Positions 52,023 through 63,948 of a stretch of 64,000 nucleotides of DNA are shown in pieces (positions within the stretch are counted from its first letter, which is position 1; each line of letters opens with the position of its first letter). The stretch is taken from assembly GCA_012932865.1 (NCBI GenBank), contig SAXG01000012.1:496001-560000 (forward strand), given 5' to 3'. The notes under the pieces were generated by a model that had not been told where the DNA came from, did no database searches, and saw nothing but the letters and a program-made list of their open reading frames with translations. The stretch comes from Amylostereum areolatum (Eukaryota; Basidiomycota; Agaricomycetes; Russulales; Stereaceae). Position numbers and translations under genes: made by a program.

Positions 52023-52737
52023 ATGGCCGCTTACGTTCGCTCTGCGCTTGCTTCACTGTACACTTTCTTACGACCCTCATGGACTCGGACTCCTGACCGC
52101 CACCCTCCTTTGTCGCCGGAATTCTCTCCTCCGGAGAGGTTCGCGTACCAGGCTCTCCCCGACCTCCCACCTCCAGCAATTACCTCGAAAAAAGTCAAAG
52201 CCTTACGACCCGTACGACACAGCAATACTTATATCAGTGAACAACCTGATTCAACCAAGAACGCGGACTACGAAAGGTACGCCCTCGTTGATGAACGTAT
52301 GTCTGAATTCTTTGGTGGCAGGGTCCCTGAGAGACGGCAACTTTGCACTGACGCGTGCACGACCGACATTGAGGCCGGTCCTCGTGTCGACGACCTTCAA
52401 AAGCGCCGCAAGACGCACGCAGAAATTCTGTTCAGACTGGGCTTTTGTATGTCTTGAATTTACATTGCTGTGGTACGTCGCTGACCCCTTGTATCTCCCA
52501 GTGTTCTTTCCTCTGTGGATCTGGGGCACCGCCCTTCTCAAGTTTCCAACGCAATTTCCCAACCACGAAATGAGCATCGACACTCGCAAGTGCGCCTGTT
52601 GCAGGCCCACGCTCCACCAGCTGGAGACAAAATGGGCAAAGCGGTGCAGCATCGCATTGTTCACACTACTCGCCATCACCATGGCGATTATCACCTTCTG
52701 GGTGGAGGCCGCTGTCACTAGCTCGACCAGCAAGTAA
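52023..52737 (+). CDS. uncharacterised membrane protein (219 aa)
   Basis: The exons are 52023-52446 and 52502-52737, with a 55-nt intron, totalling 660 nt. The start MAAYVRSALASLYTFLRPSW is followed by a Pro/Arg-rich soluble region containing ERRQLCTDACTTDIEAG. The splice rebuilds ILFRLGFLFFPLWIWGTALL, a hydrophobic segment. A Cys-containing stretch (RKCACCRPTLHQLETKWAKR) and a final membrane helix (IALFTLLAITMAIITFWVEA) end the protein. Two membrane segments flanking a cysteine-bearing loop; family not recognised. Confidence 0.8.
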
Positions 52738-53213
52738 TTGACATGGTTGAAGATGTCGAGTCGACGATGTTCCGCATCATGTTCTCTATTACTTACGACT
52801 CTTGTCTGGCGTCTACGGCTCGTTTCTTTTTTTTCTCTAGTCTTCGTTCATGTGAATATTTTTTGACGGACACCTTCCTGGAACAGTGGCGGGCGAGGCC
52901 GATCCCTTGCACCGGAGGGAGTTTTGATGGCTCGACGGGGATACCGTTGGGCCATATTCCTGCATGTCCACTAAGACCGATAGGCAGGGCGGACGTACGT
53001 TATCTACGACGCACCGACTAGGCGGCAGGTTATACCTCCTGTTCCTCTCTTCAATGGGCGGGGAAGGTTACTATAGTCCAATATCATTACGCTCTCTCTA
53101 AGTTGAGCCTAGGGCTCCAAAAACGGAAGATTACGTAACGTACGAGGGCAACGCCTTTGACTTTCAACAGGACCAAATAAACAAACTTCTTGCCACCGTG
53201 TCACACGTCAGGT
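52738..53213. other. intergenic between two plus-strand genes
   Basis: 3' flank of the 219-residue gene and promoter of the leucine-rich-repeat gene. No gene or clear element seen. Confidence 0.5.
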
Positions 53214-55108
53214 ATGTCCGGGCGGGCAACAAAGCGACGTCGAACAAACAACCTTGTCATTGGAGTTCCCTCGGAGGCGGATTCGCCCTCAAATCAAGCC
53301 GCACCCACTTCGCTGGCTTATGCCAGAAGGCGCGTCACAACTGTACAACCACTCACCACAATCTGTGCCCAGATATTCGTGTGGAATTTTGCCAAGCTGT
53401 CATCTGACAGGCATTCATGGGTTCCAAACGACCAATGGGGACCCACAAGTGAATGGTTGAAGGTGTTGCCGGACAAGATGCTTCCGCCTATATTCACGAT
53501 GTTACGATCGTCTTGTCCGCATCTTCTGACTGCTGACTTGGTCAGAGGAGTGCGTTGTTAAAAGGCCCTTCTGTAGCCAGAATTGACGCTGATGTATGGC
53601 TTCAGTATTTCCTGCGCGGAAACGTTATGACACTGTCAAGCAGCTTGGGGGGCGGGCGAATAAAGGGCGCCGTCTCCGCCCTGCCGACCATGGGATCTGG
53701 TCTCGTCAGCCTGACTCTCATCGGATTCGATAAAATCCAGGACTCTGGCTTCTCACACGTTGTTTCGCGTTTACCGTCGTTACAGGCGTTGAATCTAAGG
53801 TACGATCCGTCACTGGAGAGCCTGCTCACGCTAGCTCATCACAGTTTGTAGTGGGTGCACAAAGGCCGGACCCAAGACCATCGAGGCGTTGGTCAAACAT
53901 TGCCGCGCCGTGTCTGCCGTTAACCTTAACTATACTTCGGTCACCCCTGTCACATTGGCACCGCTTTTCCTCGCACGAAAGAGTGACCTACAAGTTCTGA
54001 AATTTGCGGGAATCCCCAGTTGGGTGAGCATTATACGATGGCAAGTTCCCAATGGAGGCGACCATTGCTCTGACCAGCCCGCAGACTGATTCTACATTCA
54101 ACAAACTGTTGACGATTCTATCTTCTGAGAACGACTTCCTTCTCCCCGCATTGCAGAGCTTGAAACTACGGCAGACAGCACTCTCGGACGTGTCATTGAC
54201 TGGCATATTGTCTTTCTGCCCCAATCTCCGCCGCCTCGACATTTCCTTCACAGCTGTCAAACACCTATCCGCGCCGGTTATTGCGTCTTTCGCCCAGCTT
54301 GAAAAGCTCTCTCTAACCTCCACCCACGTGTCTGGGGACGATTTATGCTCCATACTGCTGGGAACGTCTCACCTCTCGACGTTGGCTATCGGTGCCCTTG
54401 GCGGTAGCCGGGGTCAATCTTCTGCGATGGGAAACGACACGGCGTTGACAATGACAGACGATACCTTGGATGCCCTCACCGACATTTTATCTGGTAATAC
54501 CCATATACGGAACATTAATCTAGTTGGCAACAGTAAGCTAGGAAGGCGAAAGGACGCGCTTCCACGGTTCATTGGAACCGTCGGACGTAGGCTAAAGGTA
54601 CATGTGTTTGATGAATGCCCTATCGCTTGTTTGCTCATGTTGTATTTTCAGAGTCTGAACATGGTTGGCATAACATCCCTTCATTCTTCAGATTTGTCAA
54701 CCCTCGTGTCCGACGGTGCCTTCGACGAACACCCCTCGTTGGAGGTGCTGTCATTGAGCAGGACTGGCGTCGATGACGACGCGGCACCGTATATCGCCAC
54801 CTGCACTGCTCTCCAAACGCTCGAAGTTGGATCTACGAGGTTTACCAGTGAGTGATCGCACAATCAACTGGTATCCTTCTGATGGATGTATACGGGGTTT
54901 GAGGTGAGGGCCTGTTTTCGATTATAGATGAGTGCCCCAAACTATCAAACATCGACATCACCAGTTGTCGTGGTATCGGCGTTGTTGCTCGCCGGCGGTT
55001 CTTCGAGGTAAAATTGGCGTTCCTTTGCTTTTCTGACCTCATTGACCGAATTCATACGTACCTCAGGAGTGGGAGAACGATCGATTTGGAGAAACACCCC
55101 CACGATAA
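53214..55108 (+). CDS. leucine-rich-repeat (RNI-like) protein
   Basis: The start MSGRATKRRRTNNLVIGVPS has a basic, nuclear-localisation-like KRRR. A helical region (PDKMLPPIFTMLRSSCPHLL) precedes LRRs: LVSLTLIGFDKIQDSGFSHV, RLPSLQALNLRGCTKAG, LPALQSLKLRQTALSDVSLT, CPNLRRLDISFTAVKHLSAP, LEKLSLTSTHVSGDDLCSIL, HPSLEVLSLSRTGVDDDAAP and LSNIDITSCRGIGVV. A last intron (near 55009-55066) joins FFE to EWENDRFGETPPR with a stop at 55106-55108. The cysteine-containing RNI-type repeats resemble Rad7/Grr1-like proteins, but no F-box is clear, so a ubiquitin-ligase role is only possible. Exons were joined from several frames; internal edges are approximate. Confidence 0.8.
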
Positions 55109-55223
55109 TCACCCTTGGAAGTTAGAAGAAGTGTACGTTCATTTGGCCCACAGAAAACCCACAGGGGAGCTTTGACCCATATGTTAAACTTATTGTTCTG
55201 CTATCATCGCCCGTAGACCTTAA

Positions 55224-58200
55224 TCATGAAGGGACGCATTGAGAATAAACTGTTCAGTTGTAAGTAGTCAGAAAATCACGTCCGATTGGGCAACATGTTA
55301 AAACATGTTAAAACAGGCTTACAGTCGTTGCTGAACTGGCACACGAATCCCGAAGTACAAACCGTCGGGCCAGTCCATCCTTGTCCTGTGCGTAAGAGAA
55401 GTCGATTAGTGTTGTGCTAACGCGGTGAATCCCGGTTTTTACGTACCACCACACTGCCCGTAGGCACCTTGCGTACCCGGTGGCGCGCTGGCAGAGCTTG
55501 TCGGAGTTGTTGTAGTTACGGGTGCTGGCGCTGAGGTTGCTGCACGTGTCGTGGTGGACACTGCGTGTGTCGATGCTGCAGCTGAGGTACTGGGTACCGA
55601 GGCTGTGGGGGCTGGTGCGGCACCCGATACGTCGCCCTGCAGAGTCAAACCATGAGTACGTGCTCAAAGTCCGATGAAGCTTAAGAATGAGCTTACAGTA
55701 AAGATTCCCCGACCGTTGGTACCAATGTAAACGCTGAAGGGAAACTTGAGAAAACAGTTTAAACTGGAATAGACTTTGTTTCATCACATACCGCCCGTAG
55801 ATCCGAGCGCTAGCGGTCAAAGCATTCGAGCTAGCAGAGCCGAAACCATGTGCAGCGTCGTTGATCATCACCCAATTAACGCCTCCGTCGTCACTCCTGA
55901 AGTACCCAACGCCCCCGATGTTCGCCGCAGCGAAGACAGCCGGGTAACCTCCCGTCGTCGCGGGCGCACCCAGTGCAATCGCCCAGGCCTGCGTTATCCC
56001 CGAGATAGCAGAAAAGGTACTTCCCGAATCCGTGGAGTGGAACAGACCCTTGTCGGTGGACACCCAGACATCGCCACCAATGCTGGGGTGGACGATGACC
56101 TTGACGGGTGACGTAGAAGGCCCAAGCGTCCCTTTCGCGGCGAAAGTCTTGCCGCCGTCAGTAGATAGGTAGAAGTTGGAGCCGGATGCGCCGTAGAAAA
56201 CAGAGTTGTTCCTCTTATCCGAAGCAATGGCCGCGTCGGAGGGAAGAGAAGGGACTGCCGCAAAGGCGTTCGTGAACTGAGAGACTTGGACACCGTTCGA
56301 GCCTGTGCGCCAGAGAACCGTGTCGCCGTTGGCCGAGAGGGCAACTTTCCCGCCGGCAACCCCATCTGCAGCGCCATAATCTTGCGACCTGGTGTGTATG
56401 TCAGAACACCCCTCTCTCACTGGAGATGCATTCTTACCAAGTAGTCCCGGAATCGGTAGACAAAGCAACTTGTTTGCTCGAGCTGGATAAAAAGTTAGGC
56501 CATACCGATATAACAACATGTGGTACATGCCCGTCAGTGGCGGTTCCAATGCGAACGATATTTGTAGGATTGTTTCCCGCGAAGTCTAGATCCGTCGTCG
56601 TTGACCACGAGGGATTCGTGAAACTGGTCGCCGGTGCTTTTGTCAGGTCGTTGTGCACAAATCCTGGAAATTGCTTGAACGGTTGCACTCGAAGCCTAAA
56701 GCATGGTACGAACCTCCATCGTCACCGACCGCGGAGATGAGCTCCGGCCCAATAGGGGGAGAAATAAGACCTTGAACAGACGTCTCCTCAATGCCATCCG
56801 CAAGGGATTTCAGTGTGATGTTGCCATTAGTGGTGTCCCACATTGTGAGGTCATGACCGCCGAGAATGGTTGCGCCTGTCCCATACAGCCAGTGGTTAGA
56901 GTCAAATGGATCGATGGACAGTCCCTCCATCATCCAGCCGATTTGCAAGGTGCCAAGTACAGTGGTCGTGGCGTCTGGTCCAAGCCACGGGGCCAAGGAA
57001 TCGTCGTACGTGTACCACTTGAAGATGGTCGGATAGGATCCCCAGGTCCATAAGGCCTTCCATGTTGACCCGCCGTCCGTGGAACGGAATATCTGGCCGT
57101 CTGGCCACCAACTATTCAGAGCTGTAATATATCGACTTTCAATCGCATGAGCCGAGTCAAGTGGGCGGCGACATACCCGCAACCATGATTGTGCCCGGCT
57201 TTTGGGCATCTACGGAAATGCCGCCGAAGCCGAAGTACAAGTCGCTACCGGACACGGGTGTGATGTTCGTCCAAGTCCCAGCTGTGATGTTATACTTGAA
57301 AATAGCACCACTAGTCCCGTCATACGGCCCAGCTCCGTTTGAATAGGACACGTATAGTGACTTCTCTGCGATGGAGAGTACACCCTTATGCGGGAGGAAG
57401 GTTGTGTTTTGTCCCACAACGCCCATCCCTTTATCATCGACGTCAGTGATACTAACGAAGGAAGTCGGTAGCTGAGTGACGGACACGTAGAGCCCGCATC
57501 CTGCGAAACGAATATATTATCGGTGCCGTTACTCATTACGCCAACGAAAATACGAGGTGTTGCATGTCCTGAGTTTCCGGAGGCGGGATCGAAAGTAACC
57601 CAAGAAATTCCGATCTTGTCGCTGTTGTAGCCGGACGTGTCCGTGGGATCAGGGATGTAAGTGCCTTGGGCTAGTTTCAGCTTCTGTGGCATCTGCGTAT
57701 ATCCCCCCTAAATACCTGTATTGGGCAAAGTTGTGACTTGCGTCCAGGTCGCACCGGAGTCGGTAGACTTCCAAAGACCGTGACCGCTGCGTGCCCCGAA
57801 GAGCAGGATGTTGTTACTGTTGGGATCAACAACGAGACGCTATGCATTCAAATCAGGGTACGAAGTAAGACATGGAGATCGCATATACGCACTTCCCCAG
57901 CACCACGACCTGGCATGTTCCCTCCAATTTTGAATGGGAGTTTAGACGACGTGAATGTCGCACCGTAGTCAGATGAAATAAGAATCTGGCCGTTGTTGGG
58001 GTCCCATGAGTTCGTGTACATCCCTGTCGCCTGAATAGTCGAGATGAGACAATTGTTCAGCTTGAACACCACGTCTGGTTAACTTACCAGGTATAAACGC
58101 TTGGTATCGACGGGGTCCGTGGCGAGGGCGTCGACACCCCAGTAGTTCCAAGTCGTATCGTTTGCGAAGTCAAGGAGGGGGGTCCAACTATCGTCTGAAT

Positions 58201-58396
58201 TTAGCTTGTAGGCGCCGCCTATGTCCGTACGCGCGTAGGCGAGCCCCTTCTCGGAGGGGTTGAAGACAATGTTGGGTACGAAGCCACCCCCTCCGCCAAT
58301 TTTGACATTACTCCACTTGTACGATTGCAAAGAGACAGCCAGCGCAAGGGGAGGAAGAGAAGCAGAAGTCAGTGCCAAAAAAGAGTATAACCACAT
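55224..58396 (-). CDS. GH74 xyloglucanase with C-terminal CBM1
   Basis: This is a secreted endo-xyloglucanase that cleaves plant-cell-wall xyloglucan. A signal peptide MWLYSFLALTSASLPPLALA leads to YKWSNVKIGGGGGFVPNIVF and YARTDIGGAYKLN, the GH74 entry motif. Two seven-bladed propellers carry repeated Asp-box segments (SSDYGATF, STDSGATW, SQDAGST, STDGGSTW, STDSGTTW, STDGGKTF, STDSGSTF, SDDGGVNW). A Ser/Thr/Pro-rich linker precedes a fungal cellulose-binding module: AYGQCGGQGWTGPTVCTSGF and CQFSND-FYSQCVPS. The last two CBM1 pieces need splicing: GGT-G joins GACAAGG across an intron, and a 73-nt intron (55250-55322) joins AACGACT to a 26-nt last exon. Without it CBM1 loses its final SQC. The gene has many short introns. 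A TATA box lies about 70 bp upstream. Confidence 0.94.
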
Positions 58397-59090
58397 CGTC
58401 CAGATAAATGTTGCCGTGTCTGGGCAGAGCAGGGATGCGGTTGATCAAGAGCGTAAGGGCCCTTCCTTATAGCCCATCCTGTTTGGAGAGTGGACCAGAA
58501 GGGACCGTGAAGCTGCCAAGCCCAATCATAGCAAAAGCAAACGGTACATCCGAGATGTTTGCGCGCCATGCCGATGCGTTGTCCGATATATTTGCGACGA
58601 GGTTGTGAGGAATGACAGACCTGGAGGGAGAAGCTTGCAACTTACGGCCGCTGGGTACATCACATGAGCCAGGGCAATACTCCGAGGCTGTCTGCTGTCA
58701 GGAGGATGGAAGAGTATGTTACGGCCACGATGTTGATGGTCCATGCGACTCCATGCGCAAGCTTTCCACCTGACGCATGTTATTGAAGCTGTGCGATGGC
58801 AGGAACTTAAGTATCTCCCGGATCGCCTGCTCTGCAATATTTCGATGAAAGAGTTTTTGCATTCCAGGGTTGGTGTGCATTGGCCGCGGTCTCGAGAGGA
58901 TTGGGGAAACAAAAGAGTGCTTGAACCTTGCGAGAATACCCGGACCGATTGAGCCGAGGCTTTTGTGCCCGACTTCGGGAGTTCTTTTGTCTGCGACGGT
59001 ACTTGAAGCTCGACGCTTGGATTCCTTCTGCCCCGTACTCATTCTGCTCACCCCCCCACTTTCTTTTTTTGTTTCATTCCATTCTCTTCT
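58397..59090. other. divergent upstream region GH74 / 59 kb gene
   Basis: Contains the GH74 core promoter. Minus-strand frames of about 110-130 codons cross it (58526-58912, 58719-59051) but show no domain. A C/T-rich stretch just before 59091 is probably the leader of the plus-strand gene. Confidence 0.5.
58466..58471 (-). promoter_or_regulatory. TATA box of the GH74 gene
   Basis: The minus strand reads CTATAAGG about 70 bp before the GH74 ATG, the same distance as in the polyubiquitin gene. Confidence 0.6.
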
Positions 59091-60271
59091 ATGTCTCCTA
59101 ACGACCGTCTCATGCGTCTCGCTGGTCTTGACGCCATGGTCTTACATCTCGACAGTCTTTATCCTCTCGACACTTCCGCTCCTTTCTCTGTACGCGTGGC
59201 ACCCGCCCTAGCTTCATGTGCCGTCCAACCCGAAAAGCTGCCTTTTCAGCTTGTTCACCCTGTAGATGCTAAAGAGGTATCAGACGTGGTACGCATATAT
59301 ATTTCTCTGGACGTCGATTCGGCCACCTCACACTCCTTCAGTGTTCGTCGGAAGGTTCTACCTCATTGGAATCACTGGATTGGATTAGCTACCAAGCCAA
59401 TGATCTACGCCGCACAGATTCGCAACGGTATTCAACGCCTGCGTCCTCATTCTCCTCTTCATGTACATCGTCCCCAATTTCGCCGAAGCTGCGTCCTATC
59501 CAAGATCGTCCCCCAACTCCTTCCTTCTATCCGACAAGCCCTGTCCTTACAAGCCCTCCGCCGCCAAATCCCGAGCGTTTCTCCGACCACTCGCCTCCGT
59601 CTTCTCCTTCCTATCATGACGAGTCCGCGCTGTCTCACCCCAACAGCCCTTACATGCCCTGGAGCGCATCCATTCGCAGTCAAATATTCCATCCCATGAC
59701 ATCCTCGTCTACACCCACCATACCCGATCCCCTCAACCGGCCCGCCGTTTGTGCTCCCGAGTTCTGTGGTTCTTCCGACGAGGGAGATATGGCGACCCAA
59801 GTTGCTTTCCTGCCTTCCAAACGCGCGCTCGCCAGGGCAACCCGTGCTCTTCAATCCCTTGGGGGAGCAGTCAAGAAAAACCTCGGAGGCATGACGCGGC
59901 GTATGAGCAAGTACATTCGTAGCAAACCTGACGTTATCATGGGCCACTCCTGTCCAATGATTGTGGGTGACCTCCAGCGGGGGTCGTCTTTCTATCGTCC
60001 CTCTTCCATCATGTCCATCTCACCTGGTTCGGACTTCGATGACCTGAAATCATGGTTAGAGGCTCGCAATAGTGTCACTGCTGAAGATCGTCCGCGGGGC
60101 ATGTCTTTGGACGAGTACGAGGCGAGTGGTAGCTGGTTAGATCTCAGAGGGTCGGCAGATGACGAACTTCGCTGTTATCCGCCTGGCATCCCTCTAGACG
60201 ATGAGACTATCAATGCGCTTCTTTCTGAATTTTCGCTCCTTAATAGTTCCTGCACCACATTTGACAGTTAG
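59091..60271 (+). CDS. uncharacterised protein (371 aa)
   Basis: The exons are 59091-59276 and 59342-60271, with a 65-nt intron in phase 0, totalling 1116 nt. The start MSPNDRLMRLAGLDAMVLHL is followed by a Ser/Pro-rich middle, a basic helix SKRALARATRALQSLGGAVK and KKNLGGMTRRMSKYIRSKPD. The end is acidic (GIPLDDETINALLSEFSLLN). No catalytic motif or membrane helix was seen. Family not recognised; two Arg/Lys-rich helices between disordered acidic segments would suit a protein- or nucleic-acid-binding role, which is only an inference. Confidence 0.75.
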
Positions 60272-60803
60272 GTTTATCCTTCCTTTCCGATATCTGCCAC
60301 CTCAACTCCCGCGTACTCATCGTACATTCATTCTTAGAACATCTCTGCCTTTACATTGTCCTACAGGACCTACTGTATTATTATACCACGTTCTCCTATC
60401 TTCATCTGTATCATCATCACTTCATTACACTGTATTCTTTGCAGGTATGGACGAAAACCTCGAACTTCACATGCACGTGAGTAAGTTGGTAAAGAAGTCT
60501 GGTAATATGGTAGGTGTATACCATTTCGACCTGCTCCTTACTTCCGTGAACTTTGAAGCGAGTGGGATCGTGCTGCAGTTACGCGCGCTACCGTTGGAAA
60601 CTGTTGGAAAGCGGATGCCGCTTGGATTACGTAGCCTGGGAATCTTGACCTCCCCAGTTCCCCTTGTTTCGTTTGCGACAAACAACCCTCGGAACAAGCA
60701 TCCACACATAAATAGAACGAGAACAAGGGCATTGAGCTGGTATAAATTCCAGTGTCCACTATGGCCGCATTCTTCGACCTCCCTCTACTCCGCAGACTGT
60801 ACG
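60272..60803. other. intergenic with TATA-like element
   Basis: 3' flank of the 59 kb gene and promoter of the kinase-like gene. TATAAATT at 60741-60748 is a plausible core promoter element. Confidence 0.5.
60741..60748 (+). promoter_or_regulatory. TATA-like element before the kinase-like gene
   Basis: TATAAATT at 60741, 63 bp before ATG 60804. This spacing favours 60804 over the ATG at 60761, which would lie only 20 bp after the element. Confidence 0.5.
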
Positions 60804-63109
60804 ATGCATCCCCGTCACGCAACCCGAACAAGCTCAACCGAGCTTACACCATCATCCACCATCCGCCTTCTAGGACGCACGTTCTCAAGCACCAGATTAA
60901 ACATCTGGTTCGATGCCTTGACTTGGCCCTTCCAAAACGATAGAGAGCTCTGGCGAAAACCCGAGTTACGCTGGCCGCCACACCCACCTGCGCCCGCTCT
61001 CGCAGCCCAATGCCGTTCGATCTTTGATTTTGAGCGGCCTCATCCTGCAAAGGACAGTGACGCGGAGCTAGGATCCCAAGGCGCTCTGGGCGCAATCCCA
61101 GACCTACTGTTCATCCCCCATGGCAAGTTTGCATGGTTGGCTGACAAGAGAATCATTGAATCCGAAACTCTGAAATTTGTTGGGGGTATGTCAACTCATC
61201 GTTTGTGACCTCACGCCGCTCACTAATCCTGTGTGTAGCCGGCTCCACTTGTTCGACCCATATCAAACGTGGCAAGACGCAAGATGATTCGCCAGATTCA
61301 TCCTCCAAAACGATTACCTACGTTAACAAATGGTATGTCGTAACATCTTACCGTCCGGATGTTGTATTGACATTGTATTTAGCTGGCCTAGGGATAGAGT
61401 CGACAAACGGAATGGATTCTACTCCGAGGTAAACACGCGCTGTTTGGAATAAGAAGACACCACTAAACATACGCCACCAGCTCGCTCTTTACATGGCGTC
61501 TCGATATCTGAAGCCGCTACAAGGATCGGTGGTGCCGCACCTCATCGGCGTATATTCTGGTCCTACGGGCATCAGCGTCGCTATGGAGCCGCCCCATCCC
61601 GTCTTCTGGGTCGAAGCACATCGCGATATACCCCGCTCCTTAAAATTGAAAATTGTCGACGCCTACAAACGTATTCATGCCCAGGGCGTCCTCCATGCAG
61701 ACGTAGCCTTGGGACACATGCTTATCGGCGCAGACGCGTCCATCACCATCATCGACTTTGCACAAAGTCGCGCACTAGTTCCCTATACCGCAGTCCTTCT
61801 TCCACCGGCGTCGAGGTCGGAGTTCGGCCTAGAGATGCGTCGCGTCAAGTTCGTGCTGGACTTGGACGATGCGCGCTTCAAAGAGGAACTGAAAACGCAT
61901 TGGCGTGAAGTTCAAGAGCAGTCCGCGACCAAAATTGGGAAAGGTCGGGTTGCAAACATGACTCCCTTTCACTATGAGGACGACGGCGACCCACCATTGT
62001 CGCGTGGCGTGCTCGAGAGCTGGAAACGAAGCAACGAAGACATCCCAAGACGGATTGTTATGCCTGGCGTAGATGATAAGACGCTCTCTGCTGCTGTAGC
62101 CAAGTTCCTTTTGGCGGTGGCAGATCTGGAGAGCGCCGGTATCGTCTATTCAGGATTCAACGCCGATACACTCTCGTCCCCAGATCTTTGTACCACGCAG
62201 ACGGCGCACGGATTCACACAACCTAGGTCTATTCCTAGGTCTGTGCACCAGGCTGACCCTGTCGAGAATGCCGCTATCCCGGAGGGCGAACATGACGATC
62301 CTCCAGCGACATTGTGCTTGAAGCGCCCGCGCGACGAAGGGGACGATGCAGACGTCTACGCAAGCAATATATCGACAAAGAAACCCAGGCGCTCAATGGA
62401 TCTCACGTCAGAAAACTCCCCCGACTGCCCTGCATCGGACCAGCGAGGTGACGCGTTTTCTAGATACTTGCCTGGAAGCGGATCTTTGCCTGGAAGTGAA
62501 TTCCCGGACGAGGTGACCTTCCAGCCTGATCAACCCGCCAATTCGTCCCCCGATCCCTCTCGAGGACAACGGGTGCAGACGATTGGCGATTGCGGTCATG
62601 AAGAGGCCTGCGACCTCCCTGCAACCCAACAGCACAATCCAGCGGTGGTGGAGAGCATCGAGTCCCTTTCATGCGCCCCGCCGCCAACTGGAAGCAGTTG
62701 CCGCCCCCCTTCCGAAGAAGAGCCTTCATCAGAGACTGGTCGGGCCGTCGAAACGTTACCCTCGTCCCAGACGAGTATTCCCTCAACGACCGGTGGAGTA
62801 CTGCGTGCTGTTATCGCTGCACAACACGGCGGTGACGGTGGTTCGCACAGCGACGCATTAGCTTCCACTAGTCTGTTGGGACGTGATTCATCTCCCACTC
62901 CCACCGCCACCCATGTCCCTGTACAAAAGTTGTGTGTTCCGCCGGACACCATGGCTCTCGTGACTGCACGACAGCATGGAGAAGGGCGGTCAGTCATGAC
63001 CGGGCGAAAACGGAAGAGAAGTCAGGTGGATGATGACGTCGATCACGACCAAGACGAACGACGAAGGCCGTCACGACGATGGAGATTCTCGTCGTGCATC
63101 GTCGGATGA
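60804..63109 (+). CDS. protein-kinase-like protein with divergent catalytic motifs
   Basis: The exons used are 60804-61185, 61239-61332, 61383-61428 and 61481-63109, totalling 2151 nt and 716 residues in this model. The kinase-like fold shows FYSELALYMASRYLKPLQGS, VVPHLIGVYSG, the catalytic-loop counterpart GVLHADVALGHMLIGADASI and IIDFAQSRAL. The HAD core (H246, D248) keeps the catalytic Asp, but the Asn expected five residues later is His (H253). The DFG counterpart is D266-F-A. A basic tail (KRPRDEGDD, GRKRKRSQVDDD) follows a long disordered region. This is a fungal kinase-like family of uncertain activity. ATG 60804 is in frame but lies close to a competing frame starting at 60761 (MAAFFDLPLLRRLYDASPSR), so the N-terminus is uncertain. 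Confidence 0.75.
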
Positions 63110-63948
63110 GGTCGATGAGGATTCGTGATGATCGATGTCTCGGAGTGATGGCTGGATTGTGGGTTTGTCGTCTCTCGATACCTTGCGCAATTCGTTTTCT
63201 ATGTACAGTGAGTCGCGCGTACATCAATAATTTGTGTCTGTAACTGTAACCCGATGGTTAGTGTTCTTAGAGTTGGCTGCGATAGCTTGGAGGTTGGCAA
63301 CACCAGGGCGAATAGACAAAGCGCGCTTTGTGTAGGGTAATAATTTGACGACGTCTCGACACGCTCCTGCAGTATGCTCACGAGACCAGAAGAAATTTGC
63401 GGCGGCCGCGGGCGTGTGCTCGACCAGGCTCGACCGCGGTTTTGGATTTCTGTCAGGCTGAGGGGACCCGGTCCTGCGGTTTGCCTGCGGTATTTGGATG
63501 GAGAGATAACGAGCCTTGCCGATAGCAGATACCGACTGTGGGCCGAGTTCGATCCACACAACCATCAAACGGGCCTTCGGAGCCGCACGGCTCGGCGCAG
63601 ACACTGACAGGCTCCAACACGGGCGGAGTTTGTGGAGAAATCAAGATAATGAAAGATGACTAGAGCCTAGTGGGGTGCACGTATATACGCGTGGTGTAGA
63701 GAGTGTGTGGGCGAATGAGAGGTATATAGTATGTGGGAGGGAATGATGGTCAAAATGTTCGGACCCGAGTGGACGGCGGGGTGAGAGAAGCGAGGTGAGC
63801 TTTACCCCTTCCTGATTAGGGGCGACTCACCGTGGGCGCTAACCAGATTCAAATTGGGCGATGGGTCGCTCCTTGCGCGCCCGGCTCCTCGTATAAATAC
63901 CCCCCGCGTTCATGTCGTTTTTCTTCCGACCCGTCCCCCCCTCCCGCA
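63110..63948. other. intergenic: kinase-like 3' flank and promoter of the right-edge gene
   Basis: No convincing gene. Short minus-strand frames near 63199-63604 lack domains. A GC-rich stretch and the TATA box at 63892 belong to the right-edge gene. Confidence 0.5.
63892..63899 (+). promoter_or_regulatory. TATA box of the right-edge gene
   Basis: TATAAATA lies 57 bp before the ATG at 63949, a perfect consensus at a core-promoter distance. Confidence 0.75.
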
